From Halobacterium sp. KA-4 (GTDB taxonomy: Archaea; Halobacteriota; Halobacteria; Halobacteriales; Halobacteriaceae), in assembly GCF_021028995.1 (NCBI RefSeq), contig NZ_JAJJZG010000002.1, forward strand, positions 186,001 to 250,000: a DNA stretch of 64,000 nucleotides, read 5' to 3'. A program made the position numbers and the translations under genes. How positions within the stretch are numbered: the first letter of the stretch is position 1; each line of letters begins with the position of its first letter. Below, one piece after another: positions 1 to 7,954 of the stretch. The notes under the pieces are model-generated. The model saw only the letters and a program-made list of their open reading frames with translations, was not told the origin of the DNA and did not search any database.

Positions 1-466
1 TCAAATCTCGTGGGTCGTCCGTCGTCGTCACCGTCCCCGCCGGCGTCTCGTGGTGCGACCGAATCCCGAGCACCATCCGCGTCGCGGCCTCCGTCTCGAG
101 AACCGACCGACCGTCGTCGAAGCGAGTGGTCGGTGCGGCGTCCTCGACGCGCACGTAGAGCTTCGCGTCGGGCGGCGAGAAGTCGACCTCGTAGGTGCCT
201 CGCGGCAGTCGCTCGGCGGACTCCTCGGACTCGGGGCGGTGGACGGCCTCACCGTCGCGCCAGAAAATCACGTCGACGAACGTCGGCATTCGGAGTTCGC
301 GCGCTTCGACGGCGACCGTCGCGTCGACGGGCATCGTGAAGCCGTCAGTCGACGCCGGCGTCGGGTCGACGGCCCGGTCCGTGTACAGCGGGAACTGCTC
401 GCCCTCGACGGTGTCCCGGACGCGGAGCCCGTGCTCGTCGTCGAGTACGTCGACGTGGATCGTCAC
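1..466 (-). CDS. CHAT-family protein paralog, N-terminal part (cut by window edge)
   Basis: The frame is open from the window edge to a GTG at 466 and reads about 155 residues that closely match the N-terminal domain of the complete gene at 557-2623. Shared blocks include STDGFTMPVD, GTYEVDFSPP and TVTTTDDPRDL. The catalytic CHAT part would lie outside the window, so protease identity here is inferred from the paralog. The GTG overlaps the TGA of a 13-codon upstream ORF (463-504), exactly as in the second copy. The two genes are in tandem on the same strand, only 90 bases apart, and look like a duplication. I am confident about homology, not about whether this copy is intact. Confidence 0.75.
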   Translation of the reverse strand, partial: MTIHVDVLDDEHGLRVRDTVEGEQFPLYTDRAVDPTPASTDGFTMPVDATVAVEARELRMPTFVDVIFWRDGEAVHRPESEESAERLPRGTYEVDFSPPDAKLYVRVEDAAPTTRFDDGRSVLETEAATRMVLGIRSHHETPAGTVTTTDDPRDL

Positions 467-504
467 GCTTCGCGGCCCCCGCTGGCGGCCGCCTGCCAGT
501 GCAT
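463..504 (-). CDS. 13-codon upstream ORF of the first CHAT gene
   Basis: ATG at 504 opens a 13-residue frame (MHWQAAASGGREA) that ends in a TGA at 465-463, overlapping the GTG start of the CHAT frame at 466-464. A TATA-like TTTTTAATCG at 534-525 lies 22-30 bases upstream of this ATG, the spacing of a haloarchaeal leaderless transcript, so this ATG and not the CHAT GTG would be the first codon on the mRNA. The second CHAT gene has the same arrangement with the same ATG-to-GTG distance. Coupled re-initiation is an inference. Confidence 0.45.
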   Translation of the reverse strand: MHWQAAASGGREA

Positions 505-524
505 AGCCGTAAATAGGATGTTTC

Positions 525-534
525 GATTAAAAAC
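525..534 (-). promoter_or_regulatory. TATA-like box for first CHAT transcript
   Basis: The minus strand reads TTTTTAATCG here, an AT-rich box in a GC-rich setting. It is 22-30 bases upstream of the ATG at 504. Confidence 0.5.
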
Positions 535-556
535 ATTCGGCCCGCGCGACCGGCTT

Positions 557-2623
557 TCACTCGAAGTCCGCCATCGTCAGGTTCGAGGTGTACCGGAGTT
601 CGCCGTCGAGTATGATGGGTATCGGAGAGGTGTCGAGCAGCCGTTCGAGTTCCGAGTACGGGGTCGGGTTGCGACGAGTACGACCGTCGGCGATGACTCC
701 ATCGACAGCGGTGTACGAAGGAACGACGAACGAGCCCATCCCGTTCTCGTCGTAGGGATACTGTTGGACAGTCACCGAGGCAGTGTCGGAATCGGCGTCA
801 AGCTCGTCAGTGTCGAAGTCGTACATCACCGGGGTTCCACCTGGGTCGCGACGGAAGGCGAGCGTCCCACTCCCGAGAATCGAGTAACGCTCTGCAGGCA
901 TTCCCGTTCGGTCGAGCACGTCCAGCACCGCGTACAACGGGAATCCGCTGTCCAACAGCAACGAGATGTCGTGCCCGACCCGCCCCGCCACGTCGTCGGC
1001 CACGTCGTCGACCGTGACGATACCCCCGACGCTCCCCGCGGTTAGCAGCGCGCGCCCCTGCTCGTAGGACCGGCACCCGTTCAAGAAGAACGCCTTCACG
1101 CCCGTCCGCGCCAGTGTTCGGGTATCCAAGGTCCCGTCCGGACATACCATTCCGTTGTCGGTGACGTGGCCCACGAAGTGCAGGAAGTCAGTCTCCTCGT
1201 ACAGCGCTTCCCGGAGTTCCCCCGTCGTCAGCGAGTACGACACGCGGACGTTCGTCTCCGCCGTCTGGTGAGTATCGTACGCGGTTTCGTCGCTGGCGTC
1301 CAACCGTGCGTCGTTGTACACCACGTGCACGTCCAGCGGGTCGTCGCCCTGCGGCCAGTCGAACCCACGCCGGAACGACCCCACCGTCGGATTCGCCGCG
1401 CTCGGCGAAAAGTCGCCCGCGACCCACGAGCGACCGGGCGTCTCCGTGTCCGACGGAACGACACCCGAGAGCTGCGTCAACGTGGTGTCCGTGGCCGAAC
1501 GAGCGAGCACACCGTCGCCCTCCTGGAGCGCGTTCGGGGAGGGCGTGAGGTCGAACTGTCCGGACTGTTGGGGCGGACTCCGTACGAGCGCCAGCCGGTC
1601 TACGACGTACGGCAGCGCGGGCGCGTACGCCGGGTTTGCTGCTACGTCTGCCGTGTAGTGCCACCCCAGAATTCCCTCGGTTGCCGACCGTGGAATATCG
1701 AAGTATTCGGCCGTCCGTTCGGCCAGCGGCAACTCGAACAGCGCCTCGTAGTCTAACTCCACCCGTTCCTCCAGCTCGTCGACGGCAGTCGTTCGGAACG
1801 GGTAGACGCCCGCTACTCGGACGACGCAGTCCAGCGTGAATACGTGCTTCAGGAACGTCCGCACGCTCTCCGCCAAGTCGTCCACGTCTAAGTCTACGCT
1901 CTGCCCGTCCGCGACCACCCGCGGCCGATTCCCCGATTCGACAGTCGCGCCGAGGTAGTACGCCAGCGGCGCCACCGTGTAGATGGCGCCGTACTCCGGC
2001 GGCACCTCGACGCGAACGCCCGTATCTGGCGGCGCTACTTCCTCGGGAACGTCGAGCTCGTCACCGCGTCGAATCGCCGGCGGGTGCCCTCGCAGTGTCG
2101 GCCACGACCGGTCCGGCGAATACGTCTTCAACGCCGACCCGAACGTCGACACCGCCGCCATCAAATCACGTGGGTCGTCCGTCGTCGTCACCGTCCCCAC
2201 CGGCCGCTCGTGATGCGAGCGAACGCCCACGACGACGCGACTCGGGTCGCCGAAGTCCAAGTAGACGTGGTCGTCGACGAACTCCGCAGCCGGCTCGGTA
2301 CCCTCGACGCGCACGTAGAGTTTCGCCGCGGGCGGCGAGAAGTCGACTTCGTACGTTCCACGTGACAGTTGTGGGGCGTCGTCGCGCGTCGCATGGTGGA
2401 CGACCTCACCGTCCCGCCAGAAAACGACGTCCTCGAACCCGGGCGCGTGGAGTTCGTTCGCGTCGATTTCGACCGCCGTGTCGACCGGCATCGTGAACCC
2501 GTCCGTACTCGCGGGCTCGGGGTTCGGCTCCCGGTCGGTACGCAGCGCTACCGCTTCACCCTCCGAGGTGTCGCGAATGCGGATTCCCGGGCCGTCGTCG
2601 AGTGCGTCGACGCGGACCGTCAC
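557..2623 (-). CDS. CHAT-domain (caspase-like) protein
   Basis: About 688 residues. The C-terminal third carries the CHAT signature: a His block FLHFVGH (about residue 485) followed by a Cys block FFLNGCRSYEQG and a GGIVTV strand, which give the His-Cys dyad of clan CD cysteine peptidases. The N-terminal ~150 residues form a beta-rich domain shared with the tandem paralog at 1-466. No signal peptide or membrane segment is visible. The frame extends further upstream to 3016, but that part overlaps the Tfx gene on the other strand, and the conserved part begins at a GTG at 2623, which overlaps the stop of a 13-codon upstream ORF. CHAT proteins elsewhere are proteases in stress or defence pathways; the substrate here is unknown and no partner gene is next to it. 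Confidence 0.75.
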   Translation of the reverse strand: MTVRVDALDDGPGIRIRDTSEGEAVALRTDREPNPEPASTDGFTMPVDTAVEIDANELHAPGFEDVVFWRDGEVVHHATRDDAPQLSRGTYEVDFSPPAAKLYVRVEGTEPAAEFVDDHVYLDFGDPSRVVVGVRSHHERPVGTVTTTDDPRDLMAAVSTFGSALKTYSPDRSWPTLRGHPPAIRRGDELDVPEEVAPPDTGVRVEVPPEYGAIYTVAPLAYYLGATVESGNRPRVVADGQSVDLDVDDLAESVRTFLKHVFTLDCVVRVAGVYPFRTTAVDELEERVELDYEALFELPLAERTAEYFDIPRSATEGILGWHYTADVAANPAYAPALPYVVDRLALVRSPPQQSGQFDLTPSPNALQEGDGVLARSATDTTLTQLSGVVPSDTETPGRSWVAGDFSPSAANPTVGSFRRGFDWPQGDDPLDVHVVYNDARLDASDETAYDTHQTAETNVRVSYSLTTGELREALYEETDFLHFVGHVTDNGMVCPDGTLDTRTLARTGVKAFFLNGCRSYEQGRALLTAGSVGGIVTVDDVADDVAGRVGHDISLLLDSGFPLYAVLDVLDRTGMPAERYSILGSGTLAFRRDPGGTPVMYDFDTDELDADSDTASVTVQQYPYDENGMGSFVVPSYTAVDGVIADGRTRRNPTPYSELERLLDTSPIPIILDGELRYTSNLTMADFE

Positions 2624-2661
2624 AGCCTGCGACCCCACCCAGGAGCAGGCCACTCGTTCAT
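2620..2661 (-). CDS. 13-codon upstream ORF of the second CHAT gene
   Basis: ATG at 2661 opens a 13-residue frame (MNEWPAPGWGRRL) whose TGA (2622-2620) overlaps the GTG of the CHAT frame (2623-2621). The ATG-to-GTG distance of 38 bases is identical to that in the paralog, and both peptides have Trp at position 3 or 4. A TATA-like CTTTTA at 2690-2685 places this ATG at leaderless distance. Confidence 0.45.
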   Translation of the reverse strand: MNEWPAPGWGRRL

Positions 2662-2684
2662 GGTGGGGGAAGGCCGCGTTCGCG

Positions 2685-2690
2685 TAAAAG
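2685..2690 (-). promoter_or_regulatory. TATA-like box for second CHAT transcript
   Basis: The minus strand reads CTTTTACG, 24-29 bases upstream of the ATG at 2661. Confidence 0.5.
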
Positions 2691-2744
2691 GATTCTGGGG
2701 CGCCGTCCACGGGGTTTTTGCGTTCCGGCGGCGTCCGCTTACAC

Positions 2745-3218
2745 ATGGACGAGGGGGTTCCGGACGCCGACGAGGTGCTGGCCAGCGCCGGCTTCGACGC
2801 CGACGAGAGCGTGCTGACGCGGCGGCAGGCGGAGGTGCTGGCGCTGCGCGAGCGCGGCGCCGCCCAGGCCGCCATCGCCGACCAGCTCGGGACGTCCCGC
2901 GCGAACATCTCGAAGGTGGAGGCGAGCGCGCGCGAGAACGTCGCGAAGTCCCGGGAGACGGTGGCGTTCGCGGAGGCGCTGCAGGCGCCGGTGCGCGTGG
3001 AAATCGACGCCGGCACGGACCTCTACGATGTGCCGGACATGGTGTACGCGGCCTGCGACGAGGCGAACGTGAAGGTCTCGCTGTCCGCGCCGGAAGTGAT
3101 GAAGCGCGTCAGCGACGCCGCCGGGTCCGCCGTCCGAGGCCGTGGCGTGCACGCGCCGCTTCTGGTGTCGGTGACCAGCGACGGCGACATTCAGGTCCGA
3201 GAGGGCGACGGCGAGTAG
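2745..3218 (+). CDS. Tfx family DNA-binding protein
   Basis: 157 residues with an N-terminal helix-turn-helix (LTRRQAEVLALRERG then IADQLGTSRANISKVE, about residues 25-60) and a C-terminal half that matches archaeal Tfx proteins. Tfx was described as a regulator of the molybdenum formylmethanofuran dehydrogenase operon in a methanogen; its target in haloarchaea is not known to me. The ATG at 2745 starts exactly before the domain. The gene is divergent from the CHAT gene upstream, with about 80 bases between the two ATG codons, and convergent with the nucleotidyltransferase downstream (1 base between stops). Confidence 0.8.
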   Translation: MDEGVPDADEVLASAGFDADESVLTRRQAEVLALRERGAAQAAIADQLGTSRANISKVEASARENVAKSRETVAFAEALQAPVRVEIDAGTDLYDVPDMVYAACDEANVKVSLSAPEVMKRVSDAAGSAVRGRGVHAPLLVSVTSDGDIQVREGDGE

Positions 3219-3219
3219 C

Positions 3220-4215
3220 TCAGAACTGGTCGTCCGCGCGGAGTTCGGCGACGACCTCGCGGACGCGCTGGGCGTCGTCGGTCGGCACGACGAGCACGCG
3301 GTCGTCGAACGCCGCGACGACGAGGTCGCGCACTCCAACAACGGAGACGTGTTTGTCGTCGCTCGCGAGGACGTTCCCCGAGGCGTCGATGGCGAGTGTG
3401 TCGCCCAGCGTCGCGTTCTTCTCGTCGGCGAGGCGGAGTAGCGCGTCCCACGCTCCGACGTCGTCCCACTCGAAGTCCGCCGGAACGACGCGCACGTCGT
3501 CGGCGCGCTCCAAGACCGCGTAGTCGACGCTCACTGAATCGATCTCGTCGAACGCACCAGCGACGTCGCCCCCGGTTTCGAGCGCGTCAACGACCGACTC
3601 GAGCGGGCCGTCGCGGGCGACGTCGAGGAACGCGTCGGGCGTCCACACGAACATCCCCGCGTTCCAGTAGCAGCCCGCGTCGAGGAGTTCCTCGGCCGTT
3701 TCCTCGTCGGGCTTTTCGCGGAACTGGTCGACCGCGTAGTGGTCGCCGTGGTCGGTTCCGGGTTGAATGTAGCCGTAGCCGGTAGCGGGGCGGTCCGGCT
3801 CGATGCCGAGCGTGACGAGCGCGTCGGTGCGGGCGGCCACGTCGACGGCAGTCTCGGCCGTCGCTCGGAAGCCGTCGCCGACGACGTGGTCGCTGGGCAG
3901 GCAGAGCAGTACGGCGTCGGGGTGGCGCTCGCGGACTTCGCTTGCGGCGTACGCGAGCGCCGGGCCGGTGTCGCGGCCGGCTGGTTCGACGAGCACGGTC
4001 GCTTCGGGGACGATGTCGCGCACGCGGTCGGCGTACGAGTCGCGCGTGACGACGAACAGTTCGTCGACGAAGTCGGCGCGGTCGGCGGTCCGGCGGAGGA
4101 GACTGCGGTCGTCGTCCCCAAGCGCGAGGAACTGCTTCGGGCGGTGGCTGCGGCTCGCGGGGTAGAGCCGCGTGCCGGTGCCGCCAGCGAGCAGGACGGC
4201 GGCCGTGGTCACCAC
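3220..4215 (-). CDS. Mannose-1-phosphate guanylyltransferase-like sugar nucleotidyltransferase
   Basis: About 331 residues that begin with the pyrophosphorylase signature LLAGGTGTRLYPAS followed by RPKQFL, which binds the nucleotide and activates the sugar phosphate. Later blocks (LCLPSDHVVGDG, ETGGDV, PADFEWDDVGAWDAL) match the ManC-type GDP-mannose pyrophosphorylase family, which makes GDP-mannose for glycan synthesis. I chose the GTG near 4215, which has GGTGG about 6 bases upstream; an in-frame GTG at 4290 would add 25 residues that look non-homologous. The sugar specificity cannot be proved from sequence. Confidence 0.8.
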   Translation of the reverse strand: MVTTAAVLLAGGTGTRLYPASRSHRPKQFLALGDDDRSLLRRTADRADFVDELFVVTRDSYADRVRDIVPEATVLVEPAGRDTGPALAYAASEVRERHPDAVLLCLPSDHVVGDGFRATAETAVDVAARTDALVTLGIEPDRPATGYGYIQPGTDHGDHYAVDQFREKPDEETAEELLDAGCYWNAGMFVWTPDAFLDVARDGPLESVVDALETGGDVAGAFDEIDSVSVDYAVLERADDVRVVPADFEWDDVGAWDALLRLADEKNATLGDTLAIDASGNVLASDDKHVSVVGVRDLVVAAFDDRVLVVPTDDAQRVREVVAELRADDQF

Positions 4216-4367
4216 GCGGAACCACCGGGGTTCGCGTGCGGCATCTCGTCGCAGACCGTGGGCGAGCAGTGCATCGAGTCGGGCTTGCACGGCTCGCGTT
4301 ATAGGCCTGTTCGCGCGGGATTGCGGCGACCGCGAGGCTTACCGGGCGCGGCCGCGTCGGAGCGGTC

Positions 4368-4991
4368 GTGTTCGACGCGGGATTCGCGGCGTTCGTGCTC
4401 GCTGCGGGTGCGCTCGTGCTCGCCCCCGGGCCCGACACCGTGCTGGTGCTCTCGGCGGGCGCGACCGGCGGTCAGCGAGCGGGTGCGCTCGCCGCGCTCG
4501 GCGTCAGCGCGGGCGTACTCGTCCACACCGGACTCGTGACCGTCGGTGTGGCCGCGCTGCTCGCCGCGTCGCCGGTGGCGTTCGCGGCGCTGAAGCTCTG
4601 TGGCGGCGCGTACCTCTGCTGGCTCGGCGTCCGGACGCTCGCCGGCGGCGGCAGCCTCGGCAGCGGGAGTGACGTCTCGCGGCCGTTCGTCGCGGGCGTG
4701 ACGACGATCGTCCTCAACCCGAAAGTCGCGGTGTTCTTCCTCGCGTTCCTCCCGCACTTCGTAGACGGCGACGCGGCGACGAACGTCCCCGTGCTGGGTG
4801 GGACGTACGCGGTGCTCACGGCAGCGTATCTCGGTGCGGTCGGCGCGACGGCCGGCCGAGCGCGCAGCCTGTTCGAGGAGCGCGCCGTACTGCTCCGCGT
4901 GGTATCCGGCGTCGCACTCCTCGTCCTCGGTGTTGGGGTGCTCGTCGAGGCGGTCCCGACCTCCACTTTCACCGCGGTTACGACAATTTAA
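4368..4991 (+). CDS. LysE/RhtB-family amino acid exporter
   Basis: 207 residues, six predicted hydrophobic segments, and the family block APGPDTVLVLSAGA near residue 20, where LysE and RhtB proteins have a conserved PGP motif. These are inner-membrane exporters of amino acids or their analogues. The start is GTG at 4368, placed just before the first membrane segment. It is divergent from the nucleotidyltransferase. The substrate is not predictable from the sequence. Confidence 0.8.
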   Translation: MFDAGFAAFVLAAGALVLAPGPDTVLVLSAGATGGQRAGALAALGVSAGVLVHTGLVTVGVAALLAASPVAFAALKLCGGAYLCWLGVRTLAGGGSLGSGSDVSRPFVAGVTTIVLNPKVAVFFLAFLPHFVDGDAATNVPVLGGTYAVLTAAYLGAVGATAGRARSLFEERAVLLRVVSGVALLVLGVGVLVEAVPTSTFTAVTTI

Positions 4992-4993
4992 AT
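4984..4993 (+). promoter_or_regulatory. TATA-like box for the rpa operon
   Basis: AATTTAAATA is a strong AT-rich box that overlaps the end of the LysE gene. It predicts a transcript start near 5018 and a short leader containing GGAG about 11 bases before the ATG at 5054. Confidence 0.55.
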
Positions 4994-5053
4994 ACGGTAG
5001 CGCACCAACCCCGATACGTCTCCCACCGAAAACACGCGGAGACGAATACGACC

Positions 5054-5986
5054 ATGAGCGACCTTTCAGACACCGCTACGGAGATACACGACGAGCTCTC
5101 CGAGCACGTCGACGCCACCGTCGACGACGTAGAAGCACGGCTAGAGAAACTGGTTTCCGAGTACAAAGTCCCGCTCGACGAGGCACGGCGCTCCGTCGAG
5201 AACCACTACCTCGACGAGGCCGGCCTCGACCGCGACGACCTCGCGGGCGGGGGCGGCAACGAGACCGTCGAAATCGAGGACGTGGACGAGCCCGAGCAGT
5301 GGGTCGACCTCACTGCGAAGGTCGTCGAACTCTGGGAGCCCCGCTCGGACTCCGTCGGGCAGGTCGGCCTGCTCGGCGACCCGACGGGCACCATCAAATT
5401 CACCAAGTGGGCCAAATCCGACCTCCAGGACCTCCAGGAGGGCCAGACCTACCGCCTCGGCAACGTCGTCACCGACGAGTACCAGGGCCGGTACTCCGTG
5501 AAGCTCAACCGCACGACCTCCATCCAGGAGGTCGACGAGGAGTTCGACGTCGGCGACAACGAGGACGAGGTCGAGGGCGCGCTGGTGGACATCCAGTCCG
5601 GGAGCGGGCTCATCAAGCGCTGCCCCGAGGAGGACTGCACGCGCGTCCTCCAGAACGGCCGCTGCAACGAGCACGGCGAAGTGGAGGGCGAGTTCGACCT
5701 CCGCATCAAGGGCGTGCTCGACGACGGCCGCGACGTCCACGAAGTCATCTTCGACGAGGAAGCGACCGAGGCGCTGACCGGCATCGGCCTCGAAGAAGCC
5801 AAACAGATGGCAAAGGACGCCCTCGACACCACCGTCGTCGCCGACGAGATGCGCGAGACGGTGCTCGGGCGCTACTACCGCGTGACCGGCCCGACGTTCG
5901 GCCGGTACGTGCTCGCCAACGACACCGAACAGCTGGGCGAGCCCGCGGACCCGGAAGCCGTCCTCATCGAAGCGAGGTCGATATAA
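5054..5986 (+). CDS. rpa3: Replication protein A-like single-stranded DNA-binding protein
   Basis: 310 residues. After an acidic helical N-terminus comes an OB-fold (about residues 80-165; LGDPTGTIKFTKWAK and GRYSVKLN) and then a Cys/His zinc finger (CPEEDCTRVLQNGRC..H, about residues 195-215) and a helical C-terminus. The single-OB plus zinc-finger layout and the length fit the Rpa3 type of Haloferax, not the longer multi-OB Rpa1. It binds ssDNA in replication and repair. The next gene, 1 base downstream, encodes its RPA-associated partner. The paralog number is my best match. Confidence 0.85.
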   Translation: MSDLSDTATEIHDELSEHVDATVDDVEARLEKLVSEYKVPLDEARRSVENHYLDEAGLDRDDLAGGGGNETVEIEDVDEPEQWVDLTAKVVELWEPRSDSVGQVGLLGDPTGTIKFTKWAKSDLQDLQEGQTYRLGNVVTDEYQGRYSVKLNRTTSIQEVDEEFDVGDNEDEVEGALVDIQSGSGLIKRCPEEDCTRVLQNGRCNEHGEVEGEFDLRIKGVLDDGRDVHEVIFDEEATEALTGIGLEEAKQMAKDALDTTVVADEMRETVLGRYYRVTGPTFGRYVLANDTEQLGEPADPEAVLIEARSI

Positions 5987-5987
5987 C

Positions 5988-6578
5988 ATGAGTAACGCAC
6001 CCACTCGCGAGGTTGCACGCCGCGCCTTCGCCGCCGAATTCAACGACGCCGAATTCACGTTCAAGGAGTCCGACGACGAGCGCGCGCCGCTGTACGCGCT
6101 GTTGCCGACCGGGGAGCGCGCGAACCGCGTGTTCGTCGTCGGCACGCTCACCGAGACCGAGGACATCGGCGAAGATTCGGAGTACTGGCGGGGCCGCGTC
6201 GTCGACCCAACCGGGACGTTCTTCGTGTACGCGGGCCAGTACCAGCCGGAAGCGGCGTCCGCGCTCCGCGACGCCGACACGCCGCAGTACGTCGCCGTGG
6301 TCGGGAAGCCGCGGACCTTCGAGACCGACGACGGGTCCGTGAACGTCTCCCTGCGGCCGGAGTCCATCACGGCCGTCGACGAGGCGACCCGGGACCGCTG
6401 GGTCGTCGAGACCGCCGAGCGCACGCTCGAACGCCTCGACGCGTTCGACGACGAAGGCAACGAGTACGCCGAGCGCGCCCGCGCCGAGTACGGCGAGGAC
6501 GTCTCCCCGTACCGCCGCGCGCTCCTCGAAGCCTTGGAGGACTTCGATACCGAGGGCGACGTACCCGCCGACGCGTGA
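5988..6578 (+). CDS. rpap3: RPA-associated protein (COG3390)
   Basis: 196 residues with an OB-like core (RVFVVGTLTETEDIG, YWRGRVVDPTGTFFVYAG) and an acidic helical tail. The RPA-associated family is always encoded next to its cognate rpa gene in haloarchaea and forms a complex with it; here the genes are separated by one base. The symbol follows the assignment of the partner. Confidence 0.85.
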   Translation: MSNAPTREVARRAFAAEFNDAEFTFKESDDERAPLYALLPTGERANRVFVVGTLTETEDIGEDSEYWRGRVVDPTGTFFVYAGQYQPEAASALRDADTPQYVAVVGKPRTFETDDGSVNVSLRPESITAVDEATRDRWVVETAERTLERLDAFDDEGNEYAERARAEYGEDVSPYRRALLEALEDFDTEGDVPADA

Positions 6579-6591
6579 CTGTCTGACAAAC

Positions 6592-6600
6592 GCTTATAGG
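6592..6600 (+). promoter_or_regulatory. TATA-like box for the ribbon-helix-helix gene
   Basis: GCTTATAGG lies about 27 bases before the ATG at 6625, the spacing expected for a leaderless transcript. Confidence 0.5.
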
Positions 6601-6624
6601 GCTCGTTTCCTTATCTGGCGGTAG

Positions 6625-7029
6625 ATGGGGAACAAGAACAAGACCATCTCGTTCCGCGTGAACGAGGACACGTTCGACGCGCTCCGGGACATCGCCGAGG
6701 AGCGCGACCTCTCGCTGTCCGCCGTGTTCCGGGACTACGTCGACTCGCTGGTCGCCCACGACGGCCAGGTCCGGGTCGTCCCCGAGAACCAGCCCGAGTC
6801 CGTGGAGAGCGAGGAGTTCCCGCCGAAAGTCGAGGTCCCGAAGAGCTTCGTGCGCGAGCACGAGCGTCTCGAACTCGAAGCCGAACACCTCCGCGACCAG
6901 CTCGAGGAGCACAAGAAATACATCGACCACCTCCGCGAGCAGGTCGAGTCCGAGGGCGACGTCGAGGAAGTCATCCACCTCGAAGAGTTGGACGGCGACG
7001 ACGACGAAGAGCCCTACCAGCTCGGGTAG
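6625..7029 (+). CDS. Ribbon-helix-helix protein with C-terminal coiled coil
   Basis: 134 residues. The first ~45 (KTISFRVNEDTFDALRDIAE..LSLSAVFRDYVDSLV) form a CopG/MetJ-like ribbon-helix-helix DNA-binding domain. Residues ~80-120 are an uninterrupted Glu-rich heptad-like helix, and the tail is very acidic. It is probably a dimeric DNA-binding protein, possibly an architectural protein or regulator. Its stop abuts the stop of the convergent gene downstream. Confidence 0.7.
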   Translation: MGNKNKTISFRVNEDTFDALRDIAEERDLSLSAVFRDYVDSLVAHDGQVRVVPENQPESVESEEFPPKVEVPKSFVREHERLELEAEHLRDQLEEHKKYIDHLREQVESEGDVEEVIHLEELDGDDDEEPYQLG

Positions 7030-7488
7030 CTACCGCGACAGTTCGCGTTTCTCTCTGGTCGCGCGCTCGGCCTGCTCCTGGCGGCCGTCCACCTCGGCGA
7101 GGTCCTCGACGGCTTCGAGCGTGCGGACCGCGTCGTCCAGGAACGAGTAGATGTCACCGGGGTAGGCGTACACCATGTAGTCCTGGGTCATCACGTCGAC
7201 CATCGACTCGGGGTCCAGTCCCTGCGCGCGCAGTTCCAGGAGGTACTTGACGAACTTCCGCTCGGGGTGGCCACAGTAGGGGTTGGACTCGCAGCCGCAG
7301 TCCAGGAAGTCCTCGGAGAAGTCCAGCACTTTGTCGCGGGTGGCTTCGTCCAGGTCGGAGAGGTCGCCCGTGAAGAGGATGTCCAGGGTCGCGCCGCTGA
7401 ACGCGCTCTTCGGGAAGCGCGTGTCTATCTGGGACGCTATCTGGCGGTGGTTCTTCACGTAGATTTTGTCCGTAACGGCCACAGTCAC
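7030..7488 (-). CDS. Conserved archaeal protein with Cys/His cluster
   Basis: 152 residues, GTG start. It contains a compact cluster CGCESNPYCGHPERKF (about residues 84-99) that could bind zinc or an Fe-S centre, flanked by helical regions. No enzyme family is recognised. It is convergent with the ribbon-helix-helix gene and lies 40 bases upstream of the end of the ars operon. Confidence 0.65.
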   Translation of the reverse strand: MTVAVTDKIYVKNHRQIASQIDTRFPKSAFSGATLDILFTGDLSDLDEATRDKVLDFSEDFLDCGCESNPYCGHPERKFVKYLLELRAQGLDPESMVDVMTQDYMVYAYPGDIYSFLDDAVRTLEAVEDLAEVDGRQEQAERATREKRELSR

Positions 7489-7528
7489 CCGACAGTAGGC
7501 GGCAGCCGTGGAAAAGCGTATCGTCCGG

Positions 7529-7954
7529 TCAGTCGCCGGCGAGTTCGTCGAAGAGGTCAGCGACCCGTTCGCGGACGTCGTCCCGAATCCGCGCGACCTC
7601 GGCCGGAGAGCGGCCGTCGGGGTCGTCGAGGTCCCAGTCTCGGTTCTCGCCCGCCCAGCCCGCCGGACAGACGTCCTCCGCGGAACAGCCCATCGTAATC
7701 ACGTAGTCGGCGTCCCGGACTTCCTCGAAGGTGACTTCTCTGGGCGAGCGGTCTCCGATGTCGAAGCCAGCGTCGGCCATCGTAGCGACGACTTCCTCGT
7801 GCACGTGGTCGGCAGGGTCGGTCCCGCCGGTCACGAGGTCGATTTCGGATTCGAGCCCGCGGTTCGCGCGCTCGCGCTCGGCGAACGCGTACGCCATCTG
7901 AGAGCGGCCAGCGTTCTGCACGCAGACAAAGGCGAGCATAGTCGTTTCAGTCAT
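7529..7954 (-). CDS. arsC: Arsenate reductase, low-molecular-weight phosphatase type
   Basis: 141 residues. The P-loop FVCVQNAGRSQMA near residue 10 has the Cys and Arg of the LMW tyrosine phosphatase/ArsC fold, and two further Cys occur around residues 80-90 (ITMGCSAEDVCPAGW), positioned like the resolving Cys pair of thioredoxin-coupled ArsC. It would reduce arsenate to arsenite, which the upstream Acr3 gene product exports. It overlaps acr3 by 8 bases, so translation is probably coupled. Confidence 0.85.
   Translation of the reverse strand: MTETTMLAFVCVQNAGRSQMAYAFAERERANRGLESEIDLVTGGTDPADHVHEEVVATMADAGFDIGDRSPREVTFEEVRDADYVITMGCSAEDVCPAGWAGENRDWDLDDPDGRSPAEVARIRDDVRERVADLFDELAGD

Noticed and set aside
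2624-3016. N-terminal extension of the CHAT gene by 131 codons
   Set aside because: It overlaps the Tfx gene in antisense and the paralog's conserved region begins at the GTG; promoter position also lies inside the extension.
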